Shown: positions 51,440 to 63,084 of the stretch, piece after piece
How positions within the stretch are numbered: the stretch's first letter is position 1
Layout: each line of letters starts with the position of its first letter
Source: Eublepharis macularius
Taxonomy: Eukaryota > Chordata > Lepidosauria > Squamata > Eublepharidae
Direction: 5' to 3'
NCBI RefSeq assembly: GCF_028583425.1
Contig: NC_072801.1
Span: forward strand, 64,061,766-64,125,765
Length of the DNA stretch: 64,000 bases
Translations under genes and position numbers: made by a program
Notes under the pieces: generated by a model
Told to the model about the DNA's origin: nothing
The model's input: only the letters and a program-made list of their open reading frames with translations
Database searches by the model: none

Positions 51440-52230
51440 CAGCAGTCTACCCAGAGGGTGTAAGAGAGTTAAAGGCAAAATCTAACTAAGGACAGAAAGG
51501 TAGTTGTAATAAACATTCATGCTCAGTAGGCAGTAGAGTCCCCAGAAAGGTGCTCATGCACCCCCCCCCCAATGCAGTTGCATCCCAGTTTTCAGTTAAC
51601 TCCAAATAGAAAAAAATTTCATGTGCCTCTCACTGATTTTAGAAATTGCAAAATGGCAGTTCCTCATACTGACACACTTGCCAAGTGCCGGCTTAAGACC
51701 CCACCCCTACTGGTGAAATGTCCATACAGGAAACAGAAAGGCACATGAATGTTTTGATGGCAAATCCTTGCTGTCAAAATGGGCAACGTTTTAGGCAAAA
51801 CCACAGTGACAGCCCCATTCTTAGTAATCGGGGGCTGAAGTCTAAAAGTATTTTTGTCACTTGTTGGGCTGATGCAATCCCCTTTCTCCATCGCGTAGGG
51901 GCCACTTGATGCATTTCACCACACATCGTTCATGCAGAGGCAGGAAGAAACGTATGTTCCTTCCTCCTGTCACCCACATGTTGCTGTTTCCCTCCTGCTT
52001 GCATTTACTCCACCTTATGCAGCATCACATGAGAGAAGGGGAGAGAGTACTGTCTGTGTGGAAATTGAAAACTCTTTCCACCCCTTCCCCTTTATTCTGC
52101 TGCTTGTGTTCTCTCGGTTTCACTCTCCTCCAAGCTCTCTCTTGGCTTTATCGAATTCTTCAGCCGGCGCCCTGGCCCCCTCTGCCAGTCATGCTCTCCA
52201 GAAAGTAAACTGCGGCAGCGTTTGTGCCAC
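51440..52230. other. Upstream of the integrin-like exon
   Basis: I recognise no repeat or exon. The last 250 bp would be the integrin promoter. It lacks a TATA box, and a RUNX-like ACCACA lies at 52229-52234, next to the start codon. Confidence 0.35.
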
Positions 52231-52236
52231 CACACC

Positions 52237-52297
52237 ATGGCTGGTCTTCCACTTCGATTCCACTTTCTCACGCTTGTGATTGGATCCACTCTTCAAG
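52237..52297 (+). CDS. Signal-peptide first exon, probably a leukocyte integrin alpha chain (ITGAL/ITGAM type)
   Basis: ATG opens 20 codons reading MAGLPLRFHFLTLVIGSTLQ, a classic signal peptide with a hydrophobic core. A strong donor follows (CTTCAAG/gtaggt) after the first base of the next codon. Leukocyte integrin alpha genes begin in this way: a short leader exon ending in phase 1 before a FNLD-like exon. In human, ITGAL is near SEPTIN1, MYLPF and DCTPP1, which supports the call. No second exon was found before 64000, so intron 1 would exceed 11.7 kb. It could be another secreted or membrane protein. The identity rests on the leader, phase and neighbourhood only. Confidence 0.5.
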
Positions 52298-52998
52298 GTA
52301 GGTTGAATTTGGTGGGGATTTGATGGTCACCACTTAAGGAAAGCCGGGATGGAGAGTCACCTGGTGCAAGCTTGTGGGCTACGTAGGTTCAGGGATTGGA
52401 CTTTACCTTCTGCCAAGCCTGGAATCACTTGTTCTTCAGTTTTCTCTCTAAAAGCCTGGTTTGGGGGACAAGGGGAGGCATGCAAAGTAAAAAGTGAGAG
52501 AGAAATGGTTTTGCAGACAAATCGCTTTACATAAGAACTATGTTTAGTTCACCACAAAGTATCTCTGTAAAGCTAACCGAGCCGTATCAGTAGATGTTCC
52601 ACAAAACTCATGCATTTCATTAATATTTGCTCACTGTCATTGACTCCTAATGCCGTGTCATTATGAGTTCATGAAAAGGTTTCTTACTGAGGTTTATTAT
52701 TTTTGTAATGTTTCCTTTCCAAAGCGTGATAGATTTGAAACTGTAAGCCTGTCCATGTTGGGAGTATTTGGATTATGAAAGCGTAGAATGGTATTTTTTT
52801 CTGAACTGATTTCATAATAATTCTGCAAATTAAACAGATCATGCCAACTGCCCATCCATCATTACACCCTGCCTCTGGCAGAGGCCATTCCTGGGCTTGG
52901 TACATGGGGAAAACCAGAATTTTTTTCTTGGCGTTATTCATTCTTTGTGGTGCTATTTTCAGTCATTTATCTTGTCTTTTTAATGCTTCTATACCTGC

Positions 52999-53228
52999 AT
53001 TGGTGTAGTGGTTAAGAGTGGCAGGACTCTAATCTGGAGAACTAGGTTTGATTCCCTACTCTTTGAAGCCAGATGGGTGACCTTGGGTCAGTCACAGCTC
53101 TCTCAGAGCTCTCTCAGACCCACCCACCTCACAGGGTGATTGTTGTAAGGATAATAGTAACACACTTTGTAAACCACTCTGAGTGTGGCATTAAGGGTGG
53201 TATATAAATTGGTTGTTGTTGTTGTTAC
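52999..53228 (+). mobile_element. tRNA-derived SINE, full length with GTT tail
   Basis: The A box lies in TTGGTGTAGTGGTTAAGAG and the B box in GGTTTGATTCCC. The body has ACCTTGGGTCAGTCACAGCT and CACAGGGTGATTGTTGTAAG, and it ends in a short GTT repeat. It is the reference copy for the minus-strand copies at 1859 and 5338. Confidence 0.9.
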
Positions 53229-54119
53229 ATGCCTCTTCACCCTGAGCTTGGCCTCAGCATTCAACCTGTAAACTCAACTACTATGTGCCTTTTTTATTTT
53301 AAAGTTTCAGGCCTGCACAATGTAAAACAATAAAAGAGAGGAGACTCTGAGCCTGCACAGAGGGCATTTCCCCTCCCTCTGAGCAACCATAGCCTTTCAG
53401 CTTCCCAGTAGTAGTTATCACTTTAACAGCAGATTGAAGAATAGGCATTTGCAAGTAGTAATCGTTGCTGATTTGCTGATGTACTTTTTATGGAGAATCC
53501 TCAGGACGACATTGTCAGCCAAATCCTGTGTTCCATTTATCATTTTCCCATCTTTTCCTGACCTAACTGGTATTTTTTAAAATCTAATATGTAATTGCAA
53601 CATCAGGCTGTCATATTGGAACAAAGTGCCATTAATTCTGCAGGATTATTTTAAACATTCCTCCATTCCTTCTGCGTCCTGTTTATTTTCTGTTATTTTC
53701 TAGCTGGCTGGTTTTCTTCTAGCCTACATGAATCGATTCTAAATATTAGCTGTTGTTTGTGAAGCAGAGGGTAGTCTTCTTCAGTACTGTTTTTCACTTT
53801 ATAGTCAGCCAAGGTCACTGCTGATTTTTTAAAAAAAGTTTTATTTGTTTATATTGTAATAATGCAGTTATAAAATAATAGTAACAAAATAAATGTAGCC
53901 ATGATTCATTATTTTATATTATATGATTGCTATTTTGTAATTGCATTATATGTCAACAATAAATGATACAATGAAAACAATATGACTACAACTTGGAAAA
54001 ACAGTACTTAACCTGCCCCTTCCCAAGAGCTGATTATTAACCATTGATCTGTGAATTCTGAATGGCCAGCTGCAGTCAAACAGAAAATAATTAATTGGGC
54101 TGCAAACAAAGGATCAAAA

Positions 54120-54965
54120 AAATTGCAGGGAGAAACAGAACCTTTGCTTAACGAGGCTTACTTTTCAGTAGACACATTGCAGTACTGCCCAGTGTATAAT
54201 TTACCATTCTTGAGTGAGGGGATTGAACAAGTGAATGGTGGCTTGGCTGCTGAATGAAGTGGATTCTTTGGATCCATTCCAAGGTTTCAGGCCTCGTCAC
54301 AGTGGATGACCTGTGCTTGGAGATGGACAAGGGAGTATGACCCTGTTAATTTTCTTGGACTTCTCAGTGGCTTTTGATACCACTGATCATGGTATCCTTC
54401 TAGACTGTCTTTTGGGGTTGGGACTGGAAGTCACTGTGTCGTGGTGATTTCAGTCCTACCTTGAAGGTATGGTGCTGGGGGATTGCAACTCCACCCCTTA
54501 GCCTCTATCTTATGGGGTTCCACAACGTTCTGTGTTGCCCCCCATGCTTTTCAACATCTGTGTAAAACTGCTGGGAGGTCATCCAGCAATTTGGGCTGAG
54601 TTGCCACCAATATGTACATGACACTCAACTCTTATCTCATGCATGCATCAGCTCTCTGTGGAAACTGAACTGGGTCTGGAAGAAGTTTTGGAATGGATAA
54701 GGACTAACGAGCTGAACAGAGGAGCTATTGGTGGGAGGACTGAGGATATCTCCTTTTCTGGATGGGGTTGCATTCCCCCTAAAGGAGCAGGTTTATAGCC
54801 TGGGGGTGCTGCTGGACTCAGTCATCCTAGGATAAACTGGTGCCTGCAGTGGCCAGGGTGTCTTCTACTAGCTGCAGCCCTGCCTGGGCAGGAAAGATCT
54901 TGCCACTGTGGTGCATACACTGGTAATGTCTACATTAGGTTACTGCAATAGGGTTGACAGAGTGG
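54120..54965 (+). mobile_element. L2-type LINE, reverse transcriptase fragment
   Basis: In pieces of the plus frames, translation gives YCPVYNLPFLSEGIEQVNGG, then FLDFSVAFDTTDHGILLDCL, then SYGVPQRSVLPPMLFNICV, then YSLGVLLDSV and LATVVHTLVMSTLGYCN. This is the order of L2-clade reverse transcriptase blocks. Several stops and frame changes interrupt it, so it is an old copy; the conserved YADD segment is degraded. Confidence 0.9.
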
Positions 54966-54969
54966 TACT

Positions 54970-55965
54970 TACAGCCTCAGTAGGGTCTGGCTTTTTGGGG
55001 TCTGTGTCAGACACCTTGTCAACATGTCCTCAACTGGATTCCTGGACATCAATTGACTCAATACACCCTGCTGCTGGAACATCACCGGCACCAGCAGAAG
55101 AAAGCAGACACTCAGGTATATGCCTCCTCATCTAATCTGCATGTCGTTATAGCAGACGGCCATCTGGTGTCTCAGTCCAGTAGGGATCATATTGAGCCAG
55201 ACGCATAGTTTGTGAAGTAGGGTCATCTGGGGCAAATATATGCTGGCCTTTGGACTCCACCTGTGGCTGTGATCATCAGCGTTTGTTGGTCAGTCCTCAG
55301 GTCATGGTCACACAGCCCAGCAGAGTGGTCAGCCTCCTGTTCATTGATAGCCCAGAAGACTTCTATACATGATGGGATGCATTGTGTCAGAAGAAAACTT
55401 GCAGGAAGAGTATCACAATGACTCCATTTTTAATGTGCTGATTTGAGGGGCAGCGCCTGTGGAGGAGAGCTTAGTGGGGATGTGTTGTGTCACCCCCTGT
55501 GTGCGTGCTTTACCTACTCTCATGTCACCAGAAAATGACATAATTTCTGGCACAAGGCAGAAACAACAGACTGCGCCAGGGCCGAGTTGTCACTATGTTT
55601 GGGGCCGAGTTTCAGAGACTTGGCTTTGGCGTAACCCTGTCACGGCAGAAATTATGTCATTTTCCAGTGATGTGGGAGCGTGCACATCCATTTTGGCCAC
55701 ATTCCTCCTGGGCAGAATGCCTGTGGTCAGGCTGGTCCCCCACATCTTGGACCCCCACGAGCCAGCTGAGCAGTGGCAGGAAGTGGGGGAACTAGGGGTG
55801 GGGGATCCCATGTTCCTAGTAGGAGGCAGGCAACCCTACTATAGCTTTTCAGGGGAACTCCAAATGAGAAAGGGGCAAACAGGCACCCTCCCTTACCATT
55901 TCTGATAGGGAAAACAGCATTGGAGGGAAGGCAGAAGCCCCTCCCCCCTGCAGTGCCTGGAGGCA
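54970..55965. other. Integrin-like intron, nothing recognised
   Basis: The ORF at 55459-55905 has no recognisable motif, and no integrin exon was found here. Confidence 0.35.
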
Positions 55966-55972
55966 CACTAAG

Positions 55973-56326
55973 AGCTAAACTACACAAGATGAATTATACG
56001 AGGACACGCAAGTGAAGGGAGACACAGTCGGGAAGCATAGTTTGAATATCACCTCTTTCTACAGAGCCCGCAAAGATCGCTCTTCAGAGGGTTTGTTAAT
56101 TTTCCCTTTGCCTCCTGTAAGGCTCCGTCAATTAATAACAAACCTTCTGAAAAGTAATCTTTGCTGGCTTTGTAGAGGGATGAAATTAACAAACCCTCTG
56201 AGGAGCAATCTAGCCAGCTCTGTAGAGAGAGGTGAAATACAAACTAAGCTTCCTGGGAATCCTGGCTAACATTGCGTCTCCCTTCACTTGAGCGTCCTCA
56301 TGTAATTTGTCTCGAGTGGTTTAGCT
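55973..56326. mobile_element. MITE with about 50-bp terminal inverted repeats
   Basis: The left end AGCTAAACTACACAAGATGA runs on to CAAGTGAAGGGAGAC. The right end is its mirror (GTCTCCCTTCACTTGAGCG, then GAGTGGTTTAGCT). The inner segments GAGGGTTTGTTAATTT and AATTAACAAACCCTCTGAGG are also mirrored. Its interior is related to the element at 63268-63690. Confidence 0.8.
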
Positions 56327-56342
56327 GTAATGCAGCTGTAAT

Positions 56343-56449
56343 GGAGAGCCAAACTGTAAAACCAGGACGCCTACATTTCCCATCAAAACTTGAGGTAAGC
56401 TGACAAGTGTCCAACCTGTGTAAGGCATCACTTGTAGCTTGGCTCTGAG
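56343..56449. mobile_element. Short MITE related to the 15898-16067 palindrome
   Basis: GAGAGCCAAACTGTAAAACC at the left and CACTTGTAGCTTGGCTCTGA at the right are inverted termini of the same family. Confidence 0.6.
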
Positions 56450-57349
56450 TTCCATGCAGCTAACCCAGTTTCCAGGTGTGTGGGGGACTGATTTAGATCA
56501 GGACTGTGGTGCATGGAGAAAATTTGCTTATGCCTCCCCCTGCATCATTTCCTCTGATCTGAAATGGCCCCAGAAGAAGTCACTATTTACCCCACCCATA
56601 TATAGAGAGCCTCCAGAGGGGAACTTGCAATGAATGTCTGATTAAAAGTTCTCATAGCAGACCCAGACACAACCTGAGGGCTTTGTAGTGTGTAGTTAGC
56701 TGTTAACTGCTCAGCAGCAGGGCAGCAACCTCACCAGCAATTCTTAAACTTAGAGTTCTCCAACCATGAAGTGGGTCCTCAGGCTTCAGAGCCTGTTACC
56801 ACCTCTGTGAAGGCATCATGGTGATATAAATGCCTCCAAGCACAAAGAATGTCTTTCTGAATACAAACAGGGAGGTAAGGGGGTAAGGAGGAAATTATCC
56901 ATCCCATGAAAATATATCTCCCTCTGATTTGCAGAGCAACATGCCTATAAGAAACTCCTGATCCAAGACACAGCAGTCCCTCAAAAACTACATTAAACCA
57001 AGTTATTCAACTGAAATCCTCATTCTGGGGAAGGACTGCTTTGTTATCTAGCAGCCGCCTTTGCCCTTATCAGCCCCAGATATTTCAAAACACAAGTTCA
57101 TCCTTCCTCTTTTGCTTTGCACTGCTTGATCCCAGTCAGCAGGGAAACGAACTGGGATGGAGAAGGCAATACGCTTTCTTGCATAATAAAAAAGGGTGGG
57201 TGCCTGACTGAAGAACTTTCGTCAATTAATCTCATGCATTTTAGTCAATTAGTTAATTGATTAAATTTATTTAAATTTGCCTGTGAATAAAATACTATTG
57301 AAGGCGGGGGGTAGGGGTGTAGCATACTTTTCTGCTTTTTATATTGAGA

Positions 57350-57460
57350 ATCAAGAGTTCTGACTCTCAAAAACTTACACCTTGAATTCCTTGTTGGTAT
57401 CTAAGGTGCCACTGGACTCAAATCCTGCTGTTTTACTGAAGACGAACATAGTTACCTACT
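57350..57460 (+). mobile_element. Interspersed repeat (CACTGGACTCAAATCCTGC family)
   Basis: TCTGACTCTCAAAAACTTAC, TTGTTGGTATCTAAGGTGCC and ACTGGACTCAAATCCTGCTG match the family also seen at 50167-50290 and 63085-63260. Confidence 0.7.
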
Positions 57461-57499
57461 TAAAACTGCTTTTTATGTTGATACACATATGTGCACTCC

Positions 57500-57788
57500 C
57501 TCACACTCGCCAAATGCCAGCTTATTCACAGGGCAAGGTGGCAGGATGCAGGTGGGCTGGCTGGCCACTCTCCCGGCATGCAGGAGGCAAGGTGGGTGGC
57601 CTGGGCAGGCAAGCGAGCACTGGAGTGGGGGGGGTCTCTTGCGGCTCCTGCATGCACAGCCCCAGGTGTCCCACACACAAAAATACAGGACATTTATATT
57701 TCCGGTATTTTTACTCCATTTCCCCTGGACAGTCCAAGAAAATACCAGACTGTCTTGCTGAAAACCAGACACCTGGCAACCCTAGCAG
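57500..57788 (-). mobile_element. Unclassified repeat ending GTTGCCAGGTGTC
   Basis: On the minus strand it begins TAGGGTTGCCAGGTGTCTGG and continues with CAGCAAGACAGTCTGG and a GC-rich stretch. It is probably a DNA element; the class is uncertain. Confidence 0.45.
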
Positions 57789-57829
57789 ATTTACACCCTT
57801 CTAGTTTTGTATTGAATTGTTAGTGTAAG

Positions 57830-58089
57830 CAGGGCTTTTCTTCAGCTGGAACGCGGTGGAACGGAGTTCTGGAACCTCTTGAAAATGGTCACATGGCTGG
57901 TGGCCCCGCCCCCTCATCTCCAGACAGAGGGGAGTTTGGATTGCCCTCCTCGCCGCTCAGCAGCTCAAAGGGCAATCTCAACTCCCCTCTGTCTGGAGAT
58001 CAGGGGGCGGGGCCACCAGCCATGTGACCATTTTCTCCAAGGGCAACCCACTGAGCTCCACCACCACTTTTCCCAGAAAAAAAGCCCTG
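57830..58089. mobile_element. Palindromic hAT MITE, copy 2
   Basis: It has the same termini and arms as 40209-40456, with CAGGGCTTTTCTTC at the left and GAAAAAAAGCCCTG at the right. A perfect 8-bp duplication AGTGTAAG lies at 57822-57829 and 58090-58097. At 260 bp it is 12 bp longer than copy 1, mainly at the centre. Confidence 0.95.
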
Positions 58090-58149
58090 AGTGTAAGTGT
58101 CTGTATTTTAAAAATTAACAATTTTAAAAAATCTTCCACCTGAGTAATC

Positions 58150-59440
58150 AGGGACACCTTTTTAGTCAAGATATATGTTTTCTTTTTTATTGATTACTTT
58201 GACCCAATAGTTGTCAAACTTTCTTGAAGTGAGACCCACTTCTAAATGTATGGTGCTTTGGGGGACTCATTTGCAAAGTAGCTCCACATGACTTTTCCCC
58301 TTCCCAGCAGAAAACATATTAGTTTATTTTATTCATGGATAAAAGCGTATTTTTAAGCAACAGGCTTTATTTCATGGCCATTTTGGACATTTTGCAAAGG
58401 CAAACTCAGATTTTATCCTCTCCCTCCTCTGCATATTCCTTTGTAGGCCTTTCATTCTACTGGTACCAGTCTTGGTTAAACCAAAGATTATCCTCTCCAT
58501 TCATTTCCTGGGCCCTTGCCCGTATTTAAGGCAGAGGCGCTTATGAGTAGATGCAGAGAGTAGAATAATGCCATAAATATTAAACGAAAAGAATAAGAGA
58601 ATGAATTCAAATGTTGGTATTGTAAACAGAAAGAGCTAAATGAAAGAAAAGAGATATTGATCAACAGAAAACAACAGACCTTGATATTTACGGTACAAAT
58701 ACAGAGAACTGGGATAGCAGCAGGTTGCTGTTGTATGTACATACAATGGCAAATACAACTTTTTTTTTTGCTCCATAGTGTGTGAATAAGCTCAACTGGA
58801 GGGAGATCAGAGCCTGAGAACCAGAAGAGAGGTGTCTGAATAGCATTTTAGTTTAATTTGGAGGGTTGAAGTGAGAAACCTATCCCAAGAACCACACTGC
58901 TGTTAGTTGCTCACCTTTCAACAGAGTGTGAAGTGGTTTCTATAATTAAATGTGAGAAAGATGAAGAGATAAGAATAGAGTTTCCCTCTCCTTCTATGGA
59001 AGAACACCCTTTTCTTCAGGTGGGCCCTTCTTAAGATTCCATCATTCACAGAGAACAAGCATGAGCAAAGAGAAGACCCCCTGCGCTTCTATCATCTTGC
59101 AAAAAAGTGCAAAACAGAATTGTTCAAGAGAGTATTATTGTAGAGCAAAGCTGCAGTGTAGTGGATCTTCTCAGGAGGTGCCTTTTATTAGGGACAAAGA
59201 TTTTCTTACACTGATGGTCTTGTTGTCTTAAACAGAAATGTTTGCTCGTGTTGTTCTTTTTCTATTCCTTCCCTTCTACAGTCCCATCCCTAACTGTATT
59301 ATCTTGTTCAAACTTGGAATCTTTGCTGTTAGATTCATATTTTTGTTATCCACTTCCCGACTGATTGAAAAGTTTGATTATACTTGAAATCTGCTTTGAG
59401 TCCCAGTGATAAAGGCAGAACAACGACAACAAATAATCAT
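58150..59440. other. Integrin-like intron, mostly unrecognised
   Basis: A LINE-tail-like stretch near 59350-59440 (CTGCTTTGAGTCCCAGTGAT) is all I can point to. Confidence 0.35.
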
Positions 59441-59569
59441 TCTGAGAGTTTAGCAAGAGCTTCCAAAAGTGGTTCCCTCTCTTAAGATGGTCTGTCTGGT
59501 AACAGTTACATAGTGGGCTTTAAGTCCAGTCCTTTGGGATGGCTTACCAGAGTGGGTGCAGAAAGTACC

Positions 59570-59985
59570 ATAGTTCTCTTCTTCAGATGCATGGAGAGTA
59601 TGAAGAAACTGGCCACCTATATCTCTCTTCATATGCTCCATGCATCTGACAAAGAGAGCTGTGCTTCTCAAAAGCTTATGCTACAATAATGTTGGTTAGT
59701 CTTAAAGGTGCTACTGGACTCTTTATTTATCAACATAGATTCACAAAGCAACAACAAAGCTAACAGCAACAAGTTGCAACCAGACGAAAACAATATAGTA
59801 GTTCATCAACAAGGTAAAACCACTACTCAGGATATTAGAAAAGCAGCCAGATCTTCCAAAACAATTTACCCTTCACTGAATGCTCTCGGAAATGTGTTAC
59901 ATTGTAGAAAGTTATGGTTCTCGAAAGCTTCTGCCTTTACTGTTTTGCGACTACAGACTAACACGGCTAACTCTTCTGGATCTAT
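59570..59985 (+). mobile_element. Two or more copies of the GGTGCTACTGGACTC repeat
   Basis: The segments 59570-59730 and 59895-59985 both carry AAAGCTTATG- or AAAGCTTCTG-type ends and TAACACGGCTAACTCTTCTG or related ends. They may be one element with an insertion or two neighbours. Confidence 0.55.
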
Positions 59986-60029
59986 GTTGATAAGGTGGGA
60001 TATAACATTTTAAAATACACTTCTGGGTA

Positions 60030-60705
60030 GCAGTGTGAGTGAACAAGATCTTGGAATATGGGTGGATGGGAAGCTACATTTGAGGAGTCAGTGTGATGCA
60101 GGAACAAAAAAGGCAAACACAATCCTAGGGTGTATCAACAAAGGCATAACATCCAAATCACAGGATGTCGTTGTCCCACTATACACCGTGTTGGTCAGGT
60201 CCCACCTGGAGTATTGTGTGCAGTTCTTGAGGTCTCATTTCAAAAAGGATGTGAATAAATTGGAATGGGGAGAGCAACCAGGATGACCAGGAGCCTGGAG
60301 ACCACGCCCTACGAGGAAAGATTGCAGGACCTAGGAACGTTCAGTTTGGAGAAGAGGAGGTTGAGGGGAGAAATGAGTGCTCTCAAGTATTTAAAAGGCT
60401 GTTACTTAGGGGAGGGAAAGGAGCTGTTCCTGTTGGCAACAGAGGACAGGGCTTGAAACAATGGGTTTAAACTACAGGAGGGAAGGTACTGGCTGGAAGT
60501 TAGGAAAAACTTCTTTACATTAAGAGTTATAAGCAGCGGAATCAGCTGCCTAGGGATCTGGTCGGTTCCCCATCATTGGCAGTCTTCAAGGAGCAGCTGG
60601 AGATTGGTAGTCTTCAAGGAGCGACTTGTCGGGGATGCTTTAGGCTGTTCCTGCATTGGGCAGGGGGTTGGACTAGATAGGCTGTAACTAACTCTGTAAT
60701 TTTAC
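60030..60705 (+). mobile_element. CR1 LINE 3' end
   Basis: GATCTTGGAATATGGGTGGA, GGTCAGGTCCCACCTGGAGT, GGAAGTTAGGAAAAACTTCT and CAGGGGGTTGGACTAGATAG are typical CR1 ORF2-end and 3' UTR segments. It is opposite in orientation to the copy at 24451-25190, and the terminal ATTCTATG repeats are reduced. Confidence 0.9.
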
Positions 60706-61129
60706 AAAAAATAAACAGATAAATATAATCTTTCATCATATCCTTGATTGCCACGCTGATGGGCTGTGCGAGAGGGCCAAAATCCTTTGGTGTTGCCCAT
60801 TGGCAATGGCATTGGTAATTGGCATTGGCAATGCCTCACCTGTTGTGGAATGGCAAAGAACAAAGTTCTCCCAGAAAGTTCCAACTCCCTGGACCAATCT
60901 GGAATTGGTGCTGATAACAATGCCTGGGTTGAGAGGGAGTGGAGTCAGACTGCTCTTGCCACACAGCTCTTCACAGAGACAGCTTCATACAAGGGTTCTT
61001 AAGGAGGGCAATTCTGTCCCTCATCTTGTTCTGGCTGTCTCCTGTGTTACAGATGAAGCTGCTATTTACATAGTCAGATCATTGCTCCATTATGATCTTC
61101 CATTGGTTTTTGCCTTTCCTTGTTCTTCT

Positions 61130-61218
61130 ACTTGAAATCCTTTTACCTGGAGGTGGCAGGAATTAAACCTGGAATTTTCTGTATGAAAAGTTTATGCTCT
61201 GCTATTGAGCAACAAATG
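61130..61218 (-). mobile_element. tRNA-derived SINE fragment, diverged
   Basis: On the minus strand GCTCAATAGCAGAGCATAAA and CCAGGTTTAATTCCTGCC resemble A-box and B-box regions of the SINE at 38340-38460. Confidence 0.5.
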
Positions 61219-61246
61219 TCACGCTCAACATTTATTGCCATCATCA

Positions 61247-61403
61247 GCTGTTTCCACACGTCTTACCTGCCTGTGGAACATCGCGCGAAAGACCCGGAAG
61301 ACACCGTCTTCTCGTGCAAAATCGGTGTCTTCCGGCGAAATGGAATCGGCAAAACGGTGTCTTCCATGCAATGTTCCGCAGGCAGGTAAGACGTGGAAAC
61401 AGC
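61247..61403. mobile_element. CpG-containing palindromic MITE
   Basis: The left arm GCTGTTTCCACACGTCTTAC mirrors the right arm GTAAGACGTGGAAACAGC. CTGCCTGTGGAACAT and ATGTTCCGCAGGCAG also mirror, and GGAAGACACCG recurs inverted inside. It is 157 bp long. Confidence 0.8.
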
Positions 61404-61409
61404 CACGTT

Positions 61410-62030
61410 CGGGACTTCTATTTGTTCTGCTATATACTAATTTGTTGCTGTCATTCAAAAATGCTGTTATCTAATTTTTTTTTCTAATGCTTAACTTTTT
61501 AAAATCTTGAGCTTGGAAATTTTACTGTAAATAAGAGATTGGTGGACAGGGGTGTCACAGAGCACACTGTTATCCATAAAAAGATTAATCTTGTGAGCCT
61601 GTATTTTGTTGATGCCCCCTTAATGTTTGGATTAAGCCAAAAAGGAGACAAGAGGCATCTCCTCTAAATTCCCCTCTGAACCAGGAAGTAGGGTGTCTGG
61701 AAGTCGTTTCAGCTTTTCCTTATGCCACCCTCCAGCATTTTGCAGATGGACAAATGGGCATGCTTGGTACAGCCCATTTGTCTTACCAAAGATCACTGCC
61801 CCTGTACCCAAGCTCCTCTCCCTATGCCTGACCCAAGGCTCTTTTTTGTTCTTTTGGATACTGGAACCACCCTCTGCTGTACCAGTTTAAAAGCCAAGAT
61901 GATGGATACATAGATTTTGTGTTTGATTGTTCTTCTGGATAATGATATATTAGTAAAATAGAATGTTCAGACTCTGTCGTATAAGAAACAAACAAACAGG
62001 GTATCACAGTTCAAGATATACTTGAGTAAA
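61410..62030. other. Integrin-like intron, nothing recognised
   Basis: I see no exon or named repeat in this stretch. Confidence 0.35.
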
Positions 62031-62064
62031 TCCAACGGGAGTTGAATGAGGTCGTAGATTCCTT

Positions 62065-62615
62065 GGGGTTGCCAAGCACATACCTGGAACCCCCTGGAGA
62101 CTTTGAGAGGCAGGCACAGGAAGGAGGATGTCATCAATGTGTCAATGTCACTTGTGGTTAAAACCCATAAATGACATCACCAGCGCTCAAGGATTTTGTC
62201 ACTCTCAATGGTAAAGAAACCATCGAGATAAACAAAATCATCACATCTGAGTTTTAGCCGGAAGTGATGTCACATCTGAGTTTTAGCTGAAAGGAGGGTT
62301 CCCAGGCCCCTATACTCTCCCAGTGGAAGGAGGGTACCCGGTACTTACCGGGATTCTTCTCCTCAAGCACATGCGCTCCCAGCGCCAATGTGGTGATGTC
62401 ACTTCTGGAAGTGAAGTCGTCATGCCAGCCAAATGAAGCATGGGAGCACTCCCACGGCTGGTGAAGCAACTTCACTTCCGGAAGTGACGTCATCACGTCT
62501 GCTGGAGAGCTGCCGGTGGTGGACGATCTCTGGGCAGCCGGAAACCCCCTGCTGATTGCCAGGGACTGGTGGGCAAGCAGATAAACCTTCAAGAGATACT
62601 GGGATCCCTAGCTGA
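62065..62615. repeat. Composite repeat with GTGACGTCA motifs and a short tandem duplication
   Basis: GGGTTGCCAAGCACATACCT opens the stretch. CACATCTGAGTTTTAGC appears twice in tandem at 62244-62290. GTGATGTCACTTCTGGAAGT and ACTTCCGGAAGTGACGTCAT are inverted relatives at 62390-62495. It resembles the stretch at 25205-25580. Confidence 0.5.
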
Positions 62616-62619
62616 AAGT

Positions 62620-63080
62620 GACATCAATGTCTCTGTCCCCCCATTTTCTTCCTCTGCTCATTTCAGCACTGGGGAGGAATGGGGGGTGCTTCAGCAGGAG
62701 TTTGCCCCCAAAAGGAGGCAAATGACCCCCTAATTCTGATGTATAAATTGGACTTCCTGGATAGGAAATTTTAGGGGGGAACACAATTTCTGATACTTTA
62801 TCTGGGTTAAAAGAACTTTCTGCAAATAAATGAACCCCTAGCTTATCAGAAAGAAGATTCTAGCCAACCTGTTTCTTGATATGTGGTTTTTCCAGAAATT
62901 GTCTAATACATTTCAGAATCTAATCTCCACCACCAATCTGAAGTGGTACTATCAATTCTTTCTCCTCAGAACTGTAATATATGTGTAGATTAGGCCTCGT
63001 ATATTTGCCGTGATGGCTTGAAACCAAATTCATCCAAATGAATATGCCTGTTTAAAAAGTTCTCCTACTGGCAATTAAGG
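62620..63080. other. Integrin-like intron, nothing recognised
   Basis: I see no exon or named repeat in this stretch. Confidence 0.35.
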
Positions 63081-63084
63081 ATAG

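Noticed and set aside
54120-55135. Host gene exons downstream of the integrin leader
   Set aside because: The translated blocks are those of an L2-type reverse transcriptase, not integrin domains.
57489-57823. Overlapping plus-strand ORFs of 90-140 codons
   Set aside because: They lie in a repeat with GC-rich sequence; three frames are open at once and none has a motif.
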